DNA of 64,000 nt from Labilithrix sp. (GTDB lineage: Bacteria > Myxococcota_A > Polyangia > Polyangiales > Polyangiaceae), in the NCBI GenBank assembly GCA_019637155.1, contig JAHBWE010000012.1, positions 1-64,000 on the forward strand. The letters run 5' to 3'. How positions within the stretch are numbered: position 1 is the stretch's first letter; the number at the start of each line of letters is the position of its first letter. The position numbers and the translations under genes are program-made. Shown piece by piece: positions 9,013 through 16,743 of the stretch. The notes beneath the pieces were generated by a model. It had not been told where the DNA came from. It ran no database searches and worked only from the letters and a program-made list of their open reading frames with translations.

Positions 9013-9738
9013 ATGCGAAGCTCCGCGTGGCTCCTCGGGATCGCCTGCCTCGCCGCCCCCGCGGTCGCGGAGGCGGAGGAGGCTCAGAAAACCTGCAGCG
9101 CCGAGCGCCAGTGCACCCCCGCGCTCTTCGAATGGACGCCCTGGATCGCCGGCGGCGTCGCGTTCGGGATCGGCGAACGAGCGGCGGCGGCAGCGGGGTT
9201 CGGCCTCGAGCTGACGAGCGGGATCGTCACGTGGAAGGGTCCCCCACTCGTCGCCGACGCGGGCTGGACACCCCTCCGCGGCGACAGCGGCTATCGCGCC
9301 GAGCTCCGCGCCGGCCCCTGGGTCTACGCGGAGACGCGCGGACGCGAGGGCGCGGTGGCAGAGGGCGGGCTCACGCTCCACGTCGGCTCGACCCACGACT
9401 ACCTCGACAAGGTGACGGAGCTCCTCCCGGCCGGGATGTTCGACCTCCGCGCCGGCGGCGGCTACGGCGCGTTCCCCGCCGGCCGCGCGGCGCACTACGC
9501 GCTCGCGCTGGGGTGGGGCTACCGCGTCGCGCCCGATCGAACGACCTCCGTCGACTGCGGCGCGCCACGGCCCGAGCCGCGGACGCTCCTCGACGCCACC
9601 GTCGTCCGCCTCGTCACGACCGCGCGCCACGCGCCGGCGATCGACGCGTGGGAGATCGCGCTCTCGATCGAGATCAGTCCGACCGTCGTCTTCTTGAAGC
9701 AGCGGGCCGGCGCGACCCAGCTCCTCCCGGAGGACTGA
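9013..9738 (+). CDS. secreted protein, first of a tandem paralogous pair
   Basis: The protein has 241 residues with a Sec signal peptide (MRSSAWLLGIACLAAPAVAEA). The mature part has alternating hydrophobic patterns and Gly-rich turns, including RAELRAGPWVYAETRG, GMFDLRAGGGYGAFPAGRAA and APAIDAWEIALSIEISPT. This resembles a small outer-membrane beta-barrel or a periplasmic beta protein. No named family was recognised. The next gene (9742) is a paralogue with the same blocks in the same order, separated by 3 bases, so this is a tandem duplication. Confidence 0.82.
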   Translation: MRSSAWLLGIACLAAPAVAEAEEAQKTCSAERQCTPALFEWTPWIAGGVAFGIGERAAAAAGFGLELTSGIVTWKGPPLVADAGWTPLRGDSGYRAELRAGPWVYAETRGREGAVAEGGLTLHVGSTHDYLDKVTELLPAGMFDLRAGGGYGAFPAGRAAHYALALGWGYRVAPDRTTSVDCGAPRPEPRTLLDATVVRLVTTARHAPAIDAWEIALSIEISPTVVFLKQRAGATQLLPED

Positions 9739-9741
9739 GCG

Positions 9742-10500
9742 ATGCGAGCCGCGTGGCTCCTCGGCGTCTCGCTGCTCGCGGTCTCCGCGCCCGCGAACGC
9801 GCAGGAGATCGAGCTGAGCGGCCCGCTCCACGCGTGCGTCGCGTCGCTCAATCGCTACTGCCAACCCGCGACGCTGGAGTGGGCGCCATGGGTGAGCGGC
9901 GCGATCGGCTTCGGCGATCGCACCCTCCTCGGGGCCGGCGTCGGGCTCGAGCTGACGGCGGGCGTGCTCGAGTGGTCCGCCTTTCCGCTCGCGGCGGGCG
10001 CGACGAAGACGACGCGGTACCGCGCGGAGCTCCGCGTCGGACCTTGGGGCTACGCGGAGACGCGCGGCGGCGACGGCGCGATCGCGGAGGCAGGGGTGAC
10101 GGCGCACTTCGGCACGAACGACGACGACCTGATGCGGCTCGTCGAGATCGTCCCCGCGGGCATGTTCGATCTCCGCCTCGGCGGCGGGTACGGCGCGTTC
10201 CCCGCCGGCCGCGCGGCGCACGCCGCCGTCGCGCTCGGCTGGGGTCTTCGCGTCGCGCCGGACCGCACGTGGTTCGGCGGCGCGTGCGACGAGATGCCGA
10301 AGCCGAAGACGCTCATCGACGCGACGCTCGTGCGCCTCGTCGCGACCGGACGCCATGCGCCGGAGATCGACGCGTGGGAGCTCGCGCTCGCGCTCGAGAT
10401 CAGCCCCACCGCCGGGTTCCTCCTCGATCGCGTGAAGGAGAAACTCGAGCATCACTCTCGCGCGCCCTCTCGTCCGCCCTCTCTCGCGCGCGGGCGATGA
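9742..10500 (+). CDS. secreted protein, second of a tandem paralogous pair
   Basis: The protein has 252 residues with signal peptide MRAAWLLGVSLLAVSAPANA. It matches the preceding gene over most of its length, for example RAELRVGPWGYAETRG, GMFDLRLGGGYGAFPAGRAA and APEIDAWELALALEISPT. It differs in having an Arg/Ser-rich C-terminal extension (HHSRAPSRPPSLARGR). Its stop overlaps the ATG of the next lipoprotein gene (ATGA at 10497-10500), so the three genes are probably one transcript. A barrel-like outer-membrane location is inference from the strand pattern. Confidence 0.82.
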   Translation: MRAAWLLGVSLLAVSAPANAQEIELSGPLHACVASLNRYCQPATLEWAPWVSGAIGFGDRTLLGAGVGLELTAGVLEWSAFPLAAGATKTTRYRAELRVGPWGYAETRGGDGAIAEAGVTAHFGTNDDDLMRLVEIVPAGMFDLRLGGGYGAFPAGRAAHAAVALGWGLRVAPDRTWFGGACDEMPKPKTLIDATLVRLVATGRHAPEIDAWELALALEISPTAGFLLDRVKEKLEHHSRAPSRPPSLARGR

Positions 10501-10943
10501 GGTACGATCGACCCGTGCATCGCGCTTCTTCGTTCTTCTTCGTCGGTGTGTTGGTCCTTGGCGCGTGCGGTGACGACGAGCCGGAGGAGGTCGACGTCGG
10601 CACCGGCGGCACGACACGCACCGTCGCGTGCAACGGCAAGACGTGCCGCGCGGACGAGTATTGCTGCGGGAGCGACGGCTGGGCCGACGCGACGTGCGCG
10701 CCCTCGTGCGAGGACAAGAACCCGATCTTCTGCGACGACGCCTCGGACTGTCAGCCCGGCAGCGATTGCTGCTTCATCCTCAAGGACGGCAACAGCATCG
10801 TGTCTTCGCAGTGCGCGACGACGTGCCCGATCCAGTCGGACCGCGGACAGCTCTGCAACACGCAGACGGGCGACTGCCTCGACGGCACGTGCACGCCGAT
10901 GCCGATCGCCCCATCCGGCCTGTCGCAGTGCGTGAAGAACTAG
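10497..10943 (+). CDS. Cys-rich lipoprotein
   Basis: This is a 148-residue protein from ATG 10497 (GTG 10515 is a possible later start). The signal ends in lipobox VLGACG. The mature part has many cysteines in paired patterns: ACNGKTCRADEYCCG, ATCAPSCED, DCQPGSDCCFI. These resemble small disulfide-knotted modules of secreted myxobacterial proteins. Function is unknown. The start overlaps the stop of the preceding paralogue, indicating translational coupling. Confidence 0.8.
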   Translation: MRYDRPVHRASSFFFVGVLVLGACGDDEPEEVDVGTGGTTRTVACNGKTCRADEYCCGSDGWADATCAPSCEDKNPIFCDDASDCQPGSDCCFILKDGNSIVSSQCATTCPIQSDRGQLCNTQTGDCLDGTCTPMPIAPSGLSQCVKN

Positions 10944-10951
10944 GCACGCCT

Positions 10952-10967
10952 CCTGCTGTAGAGCAGG
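10952..10967 (+). promoter_or_regulatory. hairpin covering the ribosome-binding region of the OmpA-like gene
   Basis: CCTGCT, loop GTAG and AGCAGG form a perfect 6-bp stem that ends one base before the ATG at 10969. The only purine-rich sequence close to that start (AGCAGG) lies in the 3' arm, so the ribosome site would be partly hidden. It could equally be a weak terminator of the preceding lipoprotein gene, but no T-run follows. Confidence 0.35.
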
Positions 10968-10968
10968 C

Positions 10969-11535
10969 ATGGCGACCACACTTCGTCTCATTGCCGCGGG
11001 TTTCCTGATCGCGCCGAGTGCGCTCGTGCTCGGATGCCACAGCCCAGCGCCGTATCAAAAGGACGTGGGGCTCACCGAGGCGGTCGCGCCGCCGCGGAGC
11101 CCGGACCTCGGCCGCGGCGCGGCGCGGCTCGAGACGGAGCAGCGCTACCGTGTGTTCCTCGGCGAAGGGATCGGCAGCGTCTGCGCGGGGCCGGCGCCGT
11201 ACTTCGACGTCGCGTCGCCGACGGCGAAGTCGCAGTCCACGCCGACGATGCAGATGCTCGCCAGCTGCATGATCGACGGACCGTTGAAGGGCAAATCGAT
11301 CGTGCTCATCGGCCACACCGATCCGCGCGGCTCCGAGGAGTACAACATGAAGCTCGGGCACGAGCGCGCCGAGGAGGTGCGCCGCTACCTCATCGATCAG
11401 GGCATCGCCGCCGATCGCGTGACGACGCAGACGGCAGGCGAAGCCGCGGCGAGCGGAGACCCCGAGAAGTGGTCCACCGATCGCCGCGTGGAGGTCCAGC
11501 TGAACGAGAAGGCGAAGGTCGAGCCGCGACGCTGA
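10969..11535 (+). CDS. OmpA/Pal-like peptidoglycan-binding lipoprotein
   Basis: This is a 188-residue protein with a lipoprotein signal (lipobox LVLGCHS) and a C-terminal OmpA domain. The diagnostic run is IVLIGHTDPRGSEEYNMKLG, then ERAEEVRRYLIDQGI and DRRVEVQL. The Asp and Arg that hold diaminopimelate (TDPRG, and the later Arg in TDRR) are present. The family links the outer membrane to peptidoglycan. It differs from classical Pal in a longer linker with Cys residues at about 66 and 100. No tol genes are near, so it is an accessory copy. Confidence 0.9.
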   Translation: MATTLRLIAAGFLIAPSALVLGCHSPAPYQKDVGLTEAVAPPRSPDLGRGAARLETEQRYRVFLGEGIGSVCAGPAPYFDVASPTAKSQSTPTMQMLASCMIDGPLKGKSIVLIGHTDPRGSEEYNMKLGHERAEEVRRYLIDQGIAADRVTTQTAGEAAASGDPEKWSTDRRVEVQLNEKAKVEPRR

Positions 11536-11588
11536 GCGCCCGGCTCGATCGCTCGTTCTTCGTTCGCTCTTTACTCGCTCTCTATTCG

Positions 11589-12680
11589 CTATTCGCTCGT
11601 GCCGCGGACGTTCGCGCGCTGGCTCGTGAACTTGAACCCCGCCGAGAACGCGGCCGACTTGAGGCACGCGTCGAGCGGGACGCTCGCGTTGTTCTTGTCG
11701 CGGCAGCCGGTGACGCGGTTGCCCGTCTGCGTGAGCTTGTAGGGAGCGCCCGCGCCCGCGGCCGGCACGGTCGGGTCGGCCTTGTCCGGCTGGGTCGCGC
11801 CGAGGGCGGTGATGATGAAGACGCGGCAGCCGCCGACGATGACGTCGAGCATGGAGTTCGAGGTGGTGTAGCCCTGCGAGCAGCTCGTGCTGCCGGTCGT
11901 GAGCTGCTCCGGCACCGGGACCGCGGCGAGCGACGCGGCGCTGACGTTGCCGCAGACCTGACCGTTCGTGAGCGTCGCGAACGTCTTGAGGCTCGGGTCG
12001 AGGCCGACGCTCGCGGGGACGTTGCCCGGCGCGCTCGCGGCGCCGACGGTGGCCTTGAGCTTCGCGCCGGAGAGGCTGACGTCGGCCGGAGCGGCGCCGA
12101 GCGCGAGCGAGAAGGCGACGTTGCCCGAGGCGGCGAGCTGACCGCCGGAGACGGAGGCGTTCATCGAGACGAGCGGCGTGAGGTCGGCGTCGAGCGACGC
12201 CTCGCTCGCGGTGAAGAGCGCGTCGAGCCCGAGCGCGGTGCCGGAGGGCGCGCCCATGAAGCTCGAGAGCGAGAGGGAGCCGCTGCCGGCGCCGGTCGGA
12301 TCCGCGAGCCCCGCCGCGCCGAGCATCACGTTGATGGTGCCGTCCGCGATCGCGCCGCCGAGCGCCTCGCCGATCTGGCCCTGCGCCACGCTCTTGATCG
12401 CGCCGCCGATCGCGTTCGAGGTACAGAAGCCGTCCGTCTGGAACATCATCGAGATGGTGTTGAGGCGGTGGGTCTGCTCGAACTGGCAGGTCGAGCTGCA
12501 GCCGTCGAGGTTCGAGCGGTTGCCGTCGTCGCACTGCTCGCCGGGATCGCGCGTGCCGTTCCCGCACGGATCGTTGGCGGCGGCTTGGTCCTGCGCGACG
12601 TCCTCGTCGGGCGCGGAGCACGCGACGAAGGAGAAGAGGATGCCGGTGGACGCCAGGGCGAGCTTGAGCGCGGTCTTCAT
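11589..12680 (-). CDS. DUF4215-type Cys-rich lipoprotein
   Basis: This is a 363-residue protein with lipobox FSFVACSA. Residues 35-70 hold a DUF4215 (myxococcus Cys-rich) repeat: NDPCGNGTRDPGEQCDDG, then NLDGCSSTCQFE. The rest is Ala/Gly/Ser-rich and beta-prone, with a few spaced cysteines (CGNV, SCSQG, GCRVF, GCRDK). The start at 12680 was chosen because it gives the signal peptide; the frame stays open upstream only through the repeat region. It is probably exposed on the cell surface, and its partner is unknown. Confidence 0.85.
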   Translation of the reverse strand: MKTALKLALASTGILFSFVACSAPDEDVAQDQAAANDPCGNGTRDPGEQCDDGNRSNLDGCSSTCQFEQTHRLNTISMMFQTDGFCTSNAIGGAIKSVAQGQIGEALGGAIADGTINVMLGAAGLADPTGAGSGSLSLSSFMGAPSGTALGLDALFTASEASLDADLTPLVSMNASVSGGQLAASGNVAFSLALGAAPADVSLSGAKLKATVGAASAPGNVPASVGLDPSLKTFATLTNGQVCGNVSAASLAAVPVPEQLTTGSTSCSQGYTTSNSMLDVIVGGCRVFIITALGATQPDKADPTVPAAGAGAPYKLTQTGNRVTGCRDKNNASVPLDACLKSAAFSAGFKFTSQRANVRGTSE

Positions 12681-13227
12681 GGGCCGCCGTGTACCCTGAA
12701 ACTGTGAGGAAGCAAACGCCAGAGACCGACATTGTGCGCATCCATTGCGTCTCAATTCGCAAATTTTCATTTGCACCACGATCCCGAGTGTTTTCGCACC
12801 CCTGGTCACCAGGGCCCCGCGCCTGATGCGCGCGCGTAGGGGGACGCAGTCGCGCAACCGCCGCGAAACCGGCGCCGCCGACGCACGAGCGCGGCACCGC
12901 GCGGGGACACTCCGCCCTCGCGAAACCGGCGACGCGACGCGCGAGGGCGGGGACAAGGCGCGCCGTGCAGGGCACGACTCTGCCCTCCGAACCGGCGACG
13001 CAACGCGCGGGGGCGGGGACAAGGCGCACCGTGCGCCGCAATGCGCAGGCACCACTCCGCCCTCGCGGAACTGGCACCTCCGACGCGTGACGGAGGGGAC
13101 AAGGCGCGCCACGCGAAACGTGGTGACGCGACGCGCGAGAATGGGACAAGGCGCCCGAGCGGGACACCACTCTGCCCTCGCGAACCGGCGCCGCCGAGGC
13201 GCGAGGCGCGTAGAGTGGGGACGCCGT
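12681..13227. repeat. 547-bp intergenic region with degenerate hairpin repeats
   Basis: No gene is supported here. The part nearest the lipoprotein gene (12700-12800) is AT-richer and holds a palindrome. From about 12908 to 13222 there are four degenerate units beginning near 12908, 12973, 13050 and 13165 (spacings 65, 77 and 115). They share the pieces ACTCYGCCCTCGCG, CCGGCGACGCGACGCG and GGGGACAAGGCGC. In the first unit CGCCCTCGCG (12913-12922) and CGCGAGGGCG (12940-12949) form a perfect 10-bp stem; later units keep weaker versions. Confidence 0.75.
12759..12774. promoter_or_regulatory. palindrome upstream of the DUF4215 gene
   Basis: GCAAAT and ATTTGC flank a 4-base loop (TTTC), about 80 bases upstream of the start at 12680, in an unusually AT-rich patch for this genome. 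This is a plausible operator or promoter-associated element. No factor can be named. Confidence 0.3.
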
Positions 13228-13386
13228 TCACGCGCCCACATTTTCTCGCTTTACCCTGTTTATCTGTTTACCGAGGGAGGTGCGTGTCTTCTTCGGGAGC
13301 TTCGCGATCGTTCTCTTCTTCTTCGCGGCGTCGGCGGCCTTCTTGATGTTCTTCTTCGCGGCGGCGCGTTGCTTCGTGGATGCCAT
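13228..13386 (-). CDS. small lysine-rich basic protein
   Basis: This is a 52-residue protein starting MASTKQRAAAKKNIKKAADA, with about a third Lys/Arg, ending RVKRENVGA. The composition and the opening are those of short conserved basic proteins in many proteobacteria that are predicted to bind nucleic acid, sometimes described as histone-H1-like. The reading frame extends much further upstream, but those residues look non-coding. The stop lies directly beside the repeat cluster. A nucleoid role is inference. Confidence 0.65.
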   Translation of the reverse strand: MASTKQRAAAKKNIKKAADAAKKKRTIAKLPKKTRTSLGKQINRVKRENVGA

Positions 13387-13603
13387 CCACACGGCGTAGA
13401 TCGGGCGGTCGGTCTGCGCGACGCAGCATCGAGACGCTGTGCGCTCGCGCGCGGTCGGCGTGGGCGCACTCGACACGTGCGCGCGTCGCGTTCGTGAACG
13501 CGCGACGACGACATCGCCCGTTCGTCGGCGGATCGGCGTTGTGGAGAACGCATGCGCGACGGCGCGTCGATTGCTCTCGGCGGCGACCGAAAGAGAGGTC
13601 TGA

Positions 13604-14554
13604 ATGAACAACCGTCGTGATGAGCAGTACGGACGCGAGCAGCTCGGCCGGCACAACACCGAGCTCGGAGACGAGCTGCGCGACCGTGACGAGCGCAGCT
13701 TCGGCCGCGACGACGAATCGCGCGGCATGAACATGCGCGGCGGCTGGACCCGCGGCGACGACTACCGCGGCGAAAGCACGCGCGGATCCATGGGCAGCCA
13801 CGGCACCTACGGCCGCGAGGAGATGCGCGGCCGCGACGCACACGCGGAGATGCGCGGCCGCGACGCATACGGTGCATACGGCGACCGCGCGGAGATGCGA
13901 GGCCGCGACGCATACGGTGCATACGGCGGCCACACGGAGATGCGCGGCTTCGGCGGTACGTACGAAGGCATGCGCGGGTATCGCGACGACGAGCGCTTCG
14001 GGATGCGCGGCCGCGAAGGGTACGGCGAAGACTGGCGCGGCGCGGGCGGCTACGGCGAAGGCATGCGCAGCGGCGGCTGGCGCGGCTACGGCTACGACGA
14101 GCTCGTCGGAGGCGGCTGGCGCGGCTACGGCTACGACGAGCACGCCGGAGTGCGCGGCCGCGAAGGCTACGGCGGCGACTGGCGCGTCGAGGGCCTCGGC
14201 GGCAGCATGCGCGGCGGCGGGCTGACGAGCCACCGCGGCAAAGGGCCGAAAGGCTTCAAGCGCTCCGACGAGCGCATCCGCGAGATGGTCTGCGAGGCCC
14301 TCGCCGATCATCACGACATCGACGCGAGCGAGATCGAGGTCACGGTGAAAGACGGCGAGGTCACGCTCTCCGGAACCGTCGGCGAGCGTCATCTCAAGCG
14401 CGTCGCCGAGGACGTCGTCGACGAGGTCAGCGGCGTCGTCGAGGTGCAGAACCAGATCCGCGTCCGCCGCGAGCAGCAGCAAACGAGCGGGACCGCGACC
14501 ACGGGCGGCAACGGACGCAACGCACCCCAGGCCCAGCAGACACGCTCGCACTGA
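13604..14554 (+). CDS. BON-domain protein with Arg/Gly/Tyr-rich repeats
   Basis: This is a 316-residue protein. The N-terminal two thirds are low-complexity repeats rich in Arg, Gly and Tyr: EMRGRDAYGAYG occurs in tandem and GGWRGYGYDE twice. The C-terminal part has the linker SHRGKGPKGFKRSDERIRE and one BON domain (about residues 225-290, HDIDASEIEVTVKDGEVTLS), a fold associated with membrane or phospholipid binding. No signal peptide is visible. It is a paralogue of the next gene, which shares the opening MN-x-RRDEQY and the linker but lacks the repeats. The RGG/RGY-like tract could favour condensation or RNA binding, which is inference. Confidence 0.85.
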   Translation: MNNRRDEQYGREQLGRHNTELGDELRDRDERSFGRDDESRGMNMRGGWTRGDDYRGESTRGSMGSHGTYGREEMRGRDAHAEMRGRDAYGAYGDRAEMRGRDAYGAYGGHTEMRGFGGTYEGMRGYRDDERFGMRGREGYGEDWRGAGGYGEGMRSGGWRGYGYDELVGGGWRGYGYDEHAGVRGREGYGGDWRVEGLGGSMRGGGLTSHRGKGPKGFKRSDERIREMVCEALADHHDIDASEIEVTVKDGEVTLSGTVGERHLKRVAEDVVDEVSGVVEVQNQIRVRREQQQTSGTATTGGNGRNAPQAQQTRSH

Positions 14555-14556
14555 CC

Positions 14557-14585
14557 GCCCCGAGCCGATGCGCCACGGTCGGGGC
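14557..14585 (+). terminator. GC-rich hairpin between the BON genes
   Basis: GCCCCGAGCC pairs with GGTCGGGGC across a 10-base loop, with one bulged G, starting two bases after the stop of the first BON gene. No T-run follows, so it may be a terminator of the GC-rich type or an mRNA stabiliser. Confidence 0.4.
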
Positions 14586-14680
14586 CCTCACGCCCCGTCG
14601 TGGCGCGGGCTCGACCGCGCGATCGGCCGCGAATCGAGGCGGAACGCTCGTTGCTGCCGCGATCGCTCGAGGAGCTCCAG

Positions 14681-15202
14681 ATGAACAGCCGCCGGGATGA
14701 GCAGTACGAGCGCCAGCAATTCGGTCGTCACAACGCCGAGCTCCAGGACGAGCTCGACCGCGACCGCGGACGCCGCGGACAAGACGAGTGGCGAAGCGAC
14801 GCACGCCGCGGCATCGAGGACGGCTGGCGCGGCCGCACGGCCTACAGCCCGCCGATGGTCCCGCCCGTCGTGCCGCGGCAGTACCCGAACGAAGGGCTCT
14901 CGAGCGACTTCTCGATCGAAGGGACGCGGAGCTTCGTGCGCGACGAACGGCGCGCGAGCCACCGCGGCAAGGGACCGAAGGGCTTCAAGCGCTCCGACGA
15001 GCGCATCCGCGAGCTCGTCTCGGAGGCGCTCGCCGATCATCACGACATCGACGCGAGCGACGTCGAGGTCACGGTGACGGACGGCGAGGTCACGCTCGCC
15101 GGCACCGTCGATCACCGCGACGTGAAGCGCCTCGCGGAGAACGTCGTCGACGCCGTCGCCGGCGTCATCGACGTCCACAACAAGCTGACCGTGAAGCGCT
15201 GA
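14681..15202 (+). CDS. BON-domain protein, short paralogue
   Basis: The protein has 173 residues. Start MNSRRDEQYERQQF at 14681 was chosen because it aligns with the start of the preceding paralogue (MNNRRDEQYGREQ); an in-frame upstream start at 14600 would add a non-conserved Arg-rich tail. The same linker (SHRGKGPKGFKRSDERIRE) precedes a single BON domain at about 100-170. The middle is Pro/Tyr-containing and much shorter than in the paralogue. Both are on the plus strand, end to end, and converge with the astacin gene. Confidence 0.88.
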   Translation: MNSRRDEQYERQQFGRHNAELQDELDRDRGRRGQDEWRSDARRGIEDGWRGRTAYSPPMVPPVVPRQYPNEGLSSDFSIEGTRSFVRDERRASHRGKGPKGFKRSDERIRELVSEALADHHDIDASDVEVTVTDGEVTLAGTVDHRDVKRLAENVVDAVAGVIDVHNKLTVKR

Positions 15203-15208
15203 CCCAGC

Positions 15209-16732
15209 TCAGTCGCCGTACATCGCGCGGATGCCGGCGAGGTCGCCGTCGCTCAGGCCTTGGCGCTGCTCGACGAACTGCGTGCCGTCGAGCGCCACGA
15301 TCGTGTCCTTGCCGTTCGAGCTGAACGCCCTCGGGCCGTAGTGCATGATCGACTGGAAGTCGTAGGGTCCGATGTCCGCGCCGACGACGAGCGAGTGCTT
15401 CTCGAAGTTGAAGCGGTTCTCGGGCTGGATGTTCTCCCACATGATCTTCACCCACTCGTCGCGGTCGTGCCGCGTCTGCTCGTGGAAGAGACCCATCGCG
15501 TGGCCGATCTCGTGGATCGTCGCGCCGGTGGGGCAGTTGCCGGTGAAGGTCGTCTTGCCGATCGTGCTCACCGTCACCGCGAGCGCGTCGCGCGTGCCGA
15601 CCGTGTGCTCGAGCGTCCTCACGAACGGAGCGCCGCCGTCGGGGTGGTCCTCCATCAGGTTGTAGAAGACGACGAAGCCGTTTCGCCCGACTTCCACCTT
15701 GTGCACGTTCTCCGGCGTCTTGCCCGCCGCGAGGGTGTACGTCGTGTCGGAGTCGTTCTTCGCGAGGTCGAGCGCGTCGCCGGTGCTGAACGTGCCGTCC
15801 TTGTAATAGGCGTAGGCGACGTTCTGCTGGTCGATCGCGAAGCCCGCGACGTCGGAGGGGACCTTGCCGGCCGCGAGCGCGTACGGCTTCGGGAGCGCGT
15901 ACGCCGAGAAGTCCTCCGGCGTGCCTTCGCTGACCGTGCTGTCGTCGAAGTACGCGAAGAGGTGACCGCGCTGGTCGATCGCGACGTCGATGAGCGCCGC
16001 GAGCGCCTTGCCCGGCGGCATGATGAAGCGGAAGTGGGACGACGCCGAGTCGGTGCGCGTCAGCGAGCCCGCCGTCGCGTAGCCGCGCTTGTAGAACCAG
16101 AAGACGCGGTCGCTCGTGCCGGTGCGGTCGATGCCGACCGCCGCGACGGACGAGGGCGCCTCGCCGGTGTTGAGGTTCACGAACTGGCGATTGCCCTGAT
16201 GGCCGATCATCGACGAGCAGCCGCCGCCGGAGCGGAAGTGCAGGTAGTCGCGCTCCTTCGTGCGCGGCACGAAGCGGATCTTCGTCTTCGCTTCCCAGTG
16301 CGCGATCGCGTCGGTGACGCGGTTGCTGGACGGGAGCGACGCGTCGATGACGTAGGGGACGATGCCGCCCGGCCACGCGCGGCCGAGCGACGTCGCGCTC
16401 GTGATCTGATCGGGGATCACGATGTCGCCCTCGGCGAGCCGGATGTCGCCGACCTCCATGTACTTGAAGCTGATCGGATCGCCCTTCGTCGTCGGGATCG
16501 TCACCTCGCCGCCGGGGCCGGTCGGGGTCTTCGGGAGATCGAGGTCGTTCGGCGCGCCGACGTCGACGTCGTCCGCGGGGGAGCTCTCGTCGCGGGCGGC
16601 CTCGGCCGGCGTGTTCTTGGAGGCGGTGTCGGAGGCGGCGAGCGCGCACGCGCCGAGGACGACGGCGAGCGAGATCGGCGCGAGACCCACCGAGAGGACA
16701 CGGCGCATCGTCTTGTTGTCGAGGAGCGTCAT
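15209..16732 (-). CDS. astacin-like metalloprotease with an inserted repeat module
   Basis: This is a 507-residue lipoprotein-like secreted protease (signal ending LGACALAA). The astacin fold starts near residue 115 with RAWPGGIVPYVID. The zinc site HEIGHAMGLFHEQTRHDRDE lies near 405, and the Met-turn SIMHYG near 460. In ordinary astacins the GGCSS-like segment (GGGCSSMIGHQGNRQ, about 172) is followed within about 20 residues by the zinc helix. Here about 200 residues are inserted, made of four blocks of about 47 residues, each opening with a hydrophobic-Asp strand (VGIDRTG, VAIDQRG, FAIDQQN, VEVGRNG) and then an aromatic strand. This looks like a propeller. It is the last gene of an operon with 16744 and 17805. 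Confidence 0.92.
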   Translation of the reverse strand: MTLLDNKTMRRVLSVGLAPISLAVVLGACALAASDTASKNTPAEAARDESSPADDVDVGAPNDLDLPKTPTGPGGEVTIPTTKGDPISFKYMEVGDIRLAEGDIVIPDQITSATSLGRAWPGGIVPYVIDASLPSSNRVTDAIAHWEAKTKIRFVPRTKERDYLHFRSGGGCSSMIGHQGNRQFVNLNTGEAPSSVAAVGIDRTGTSDRVFWFYKRGYATAGSLTRTDSASSHFRFIMPPGKALAALIDVAIDQRGHLFAYFDDSTVSEGTPEDFSAYALPKPYALAAGKVPSDVAGFAIDQQNVAYAYYKDGTFSTGDALDLAKNDSDTTYTLAAGKTPENVHKVEVGRNGFVVFYNLMEDHPDGGAPFVRTLEHTVGTRDALAVTVSTIGKTTFTGNCPTGATIHEIGHAMGLFHEQTRHDRDEWVKIMWENIQPENRFNFEKHSLVVGADIGPYDFQSIMHYGPRAFSSNGKDTIVALDGTQFVEQRQGLSDGDLAGIRAMYGD

Positions 16733-16743
16733 GGGATGGGTTC

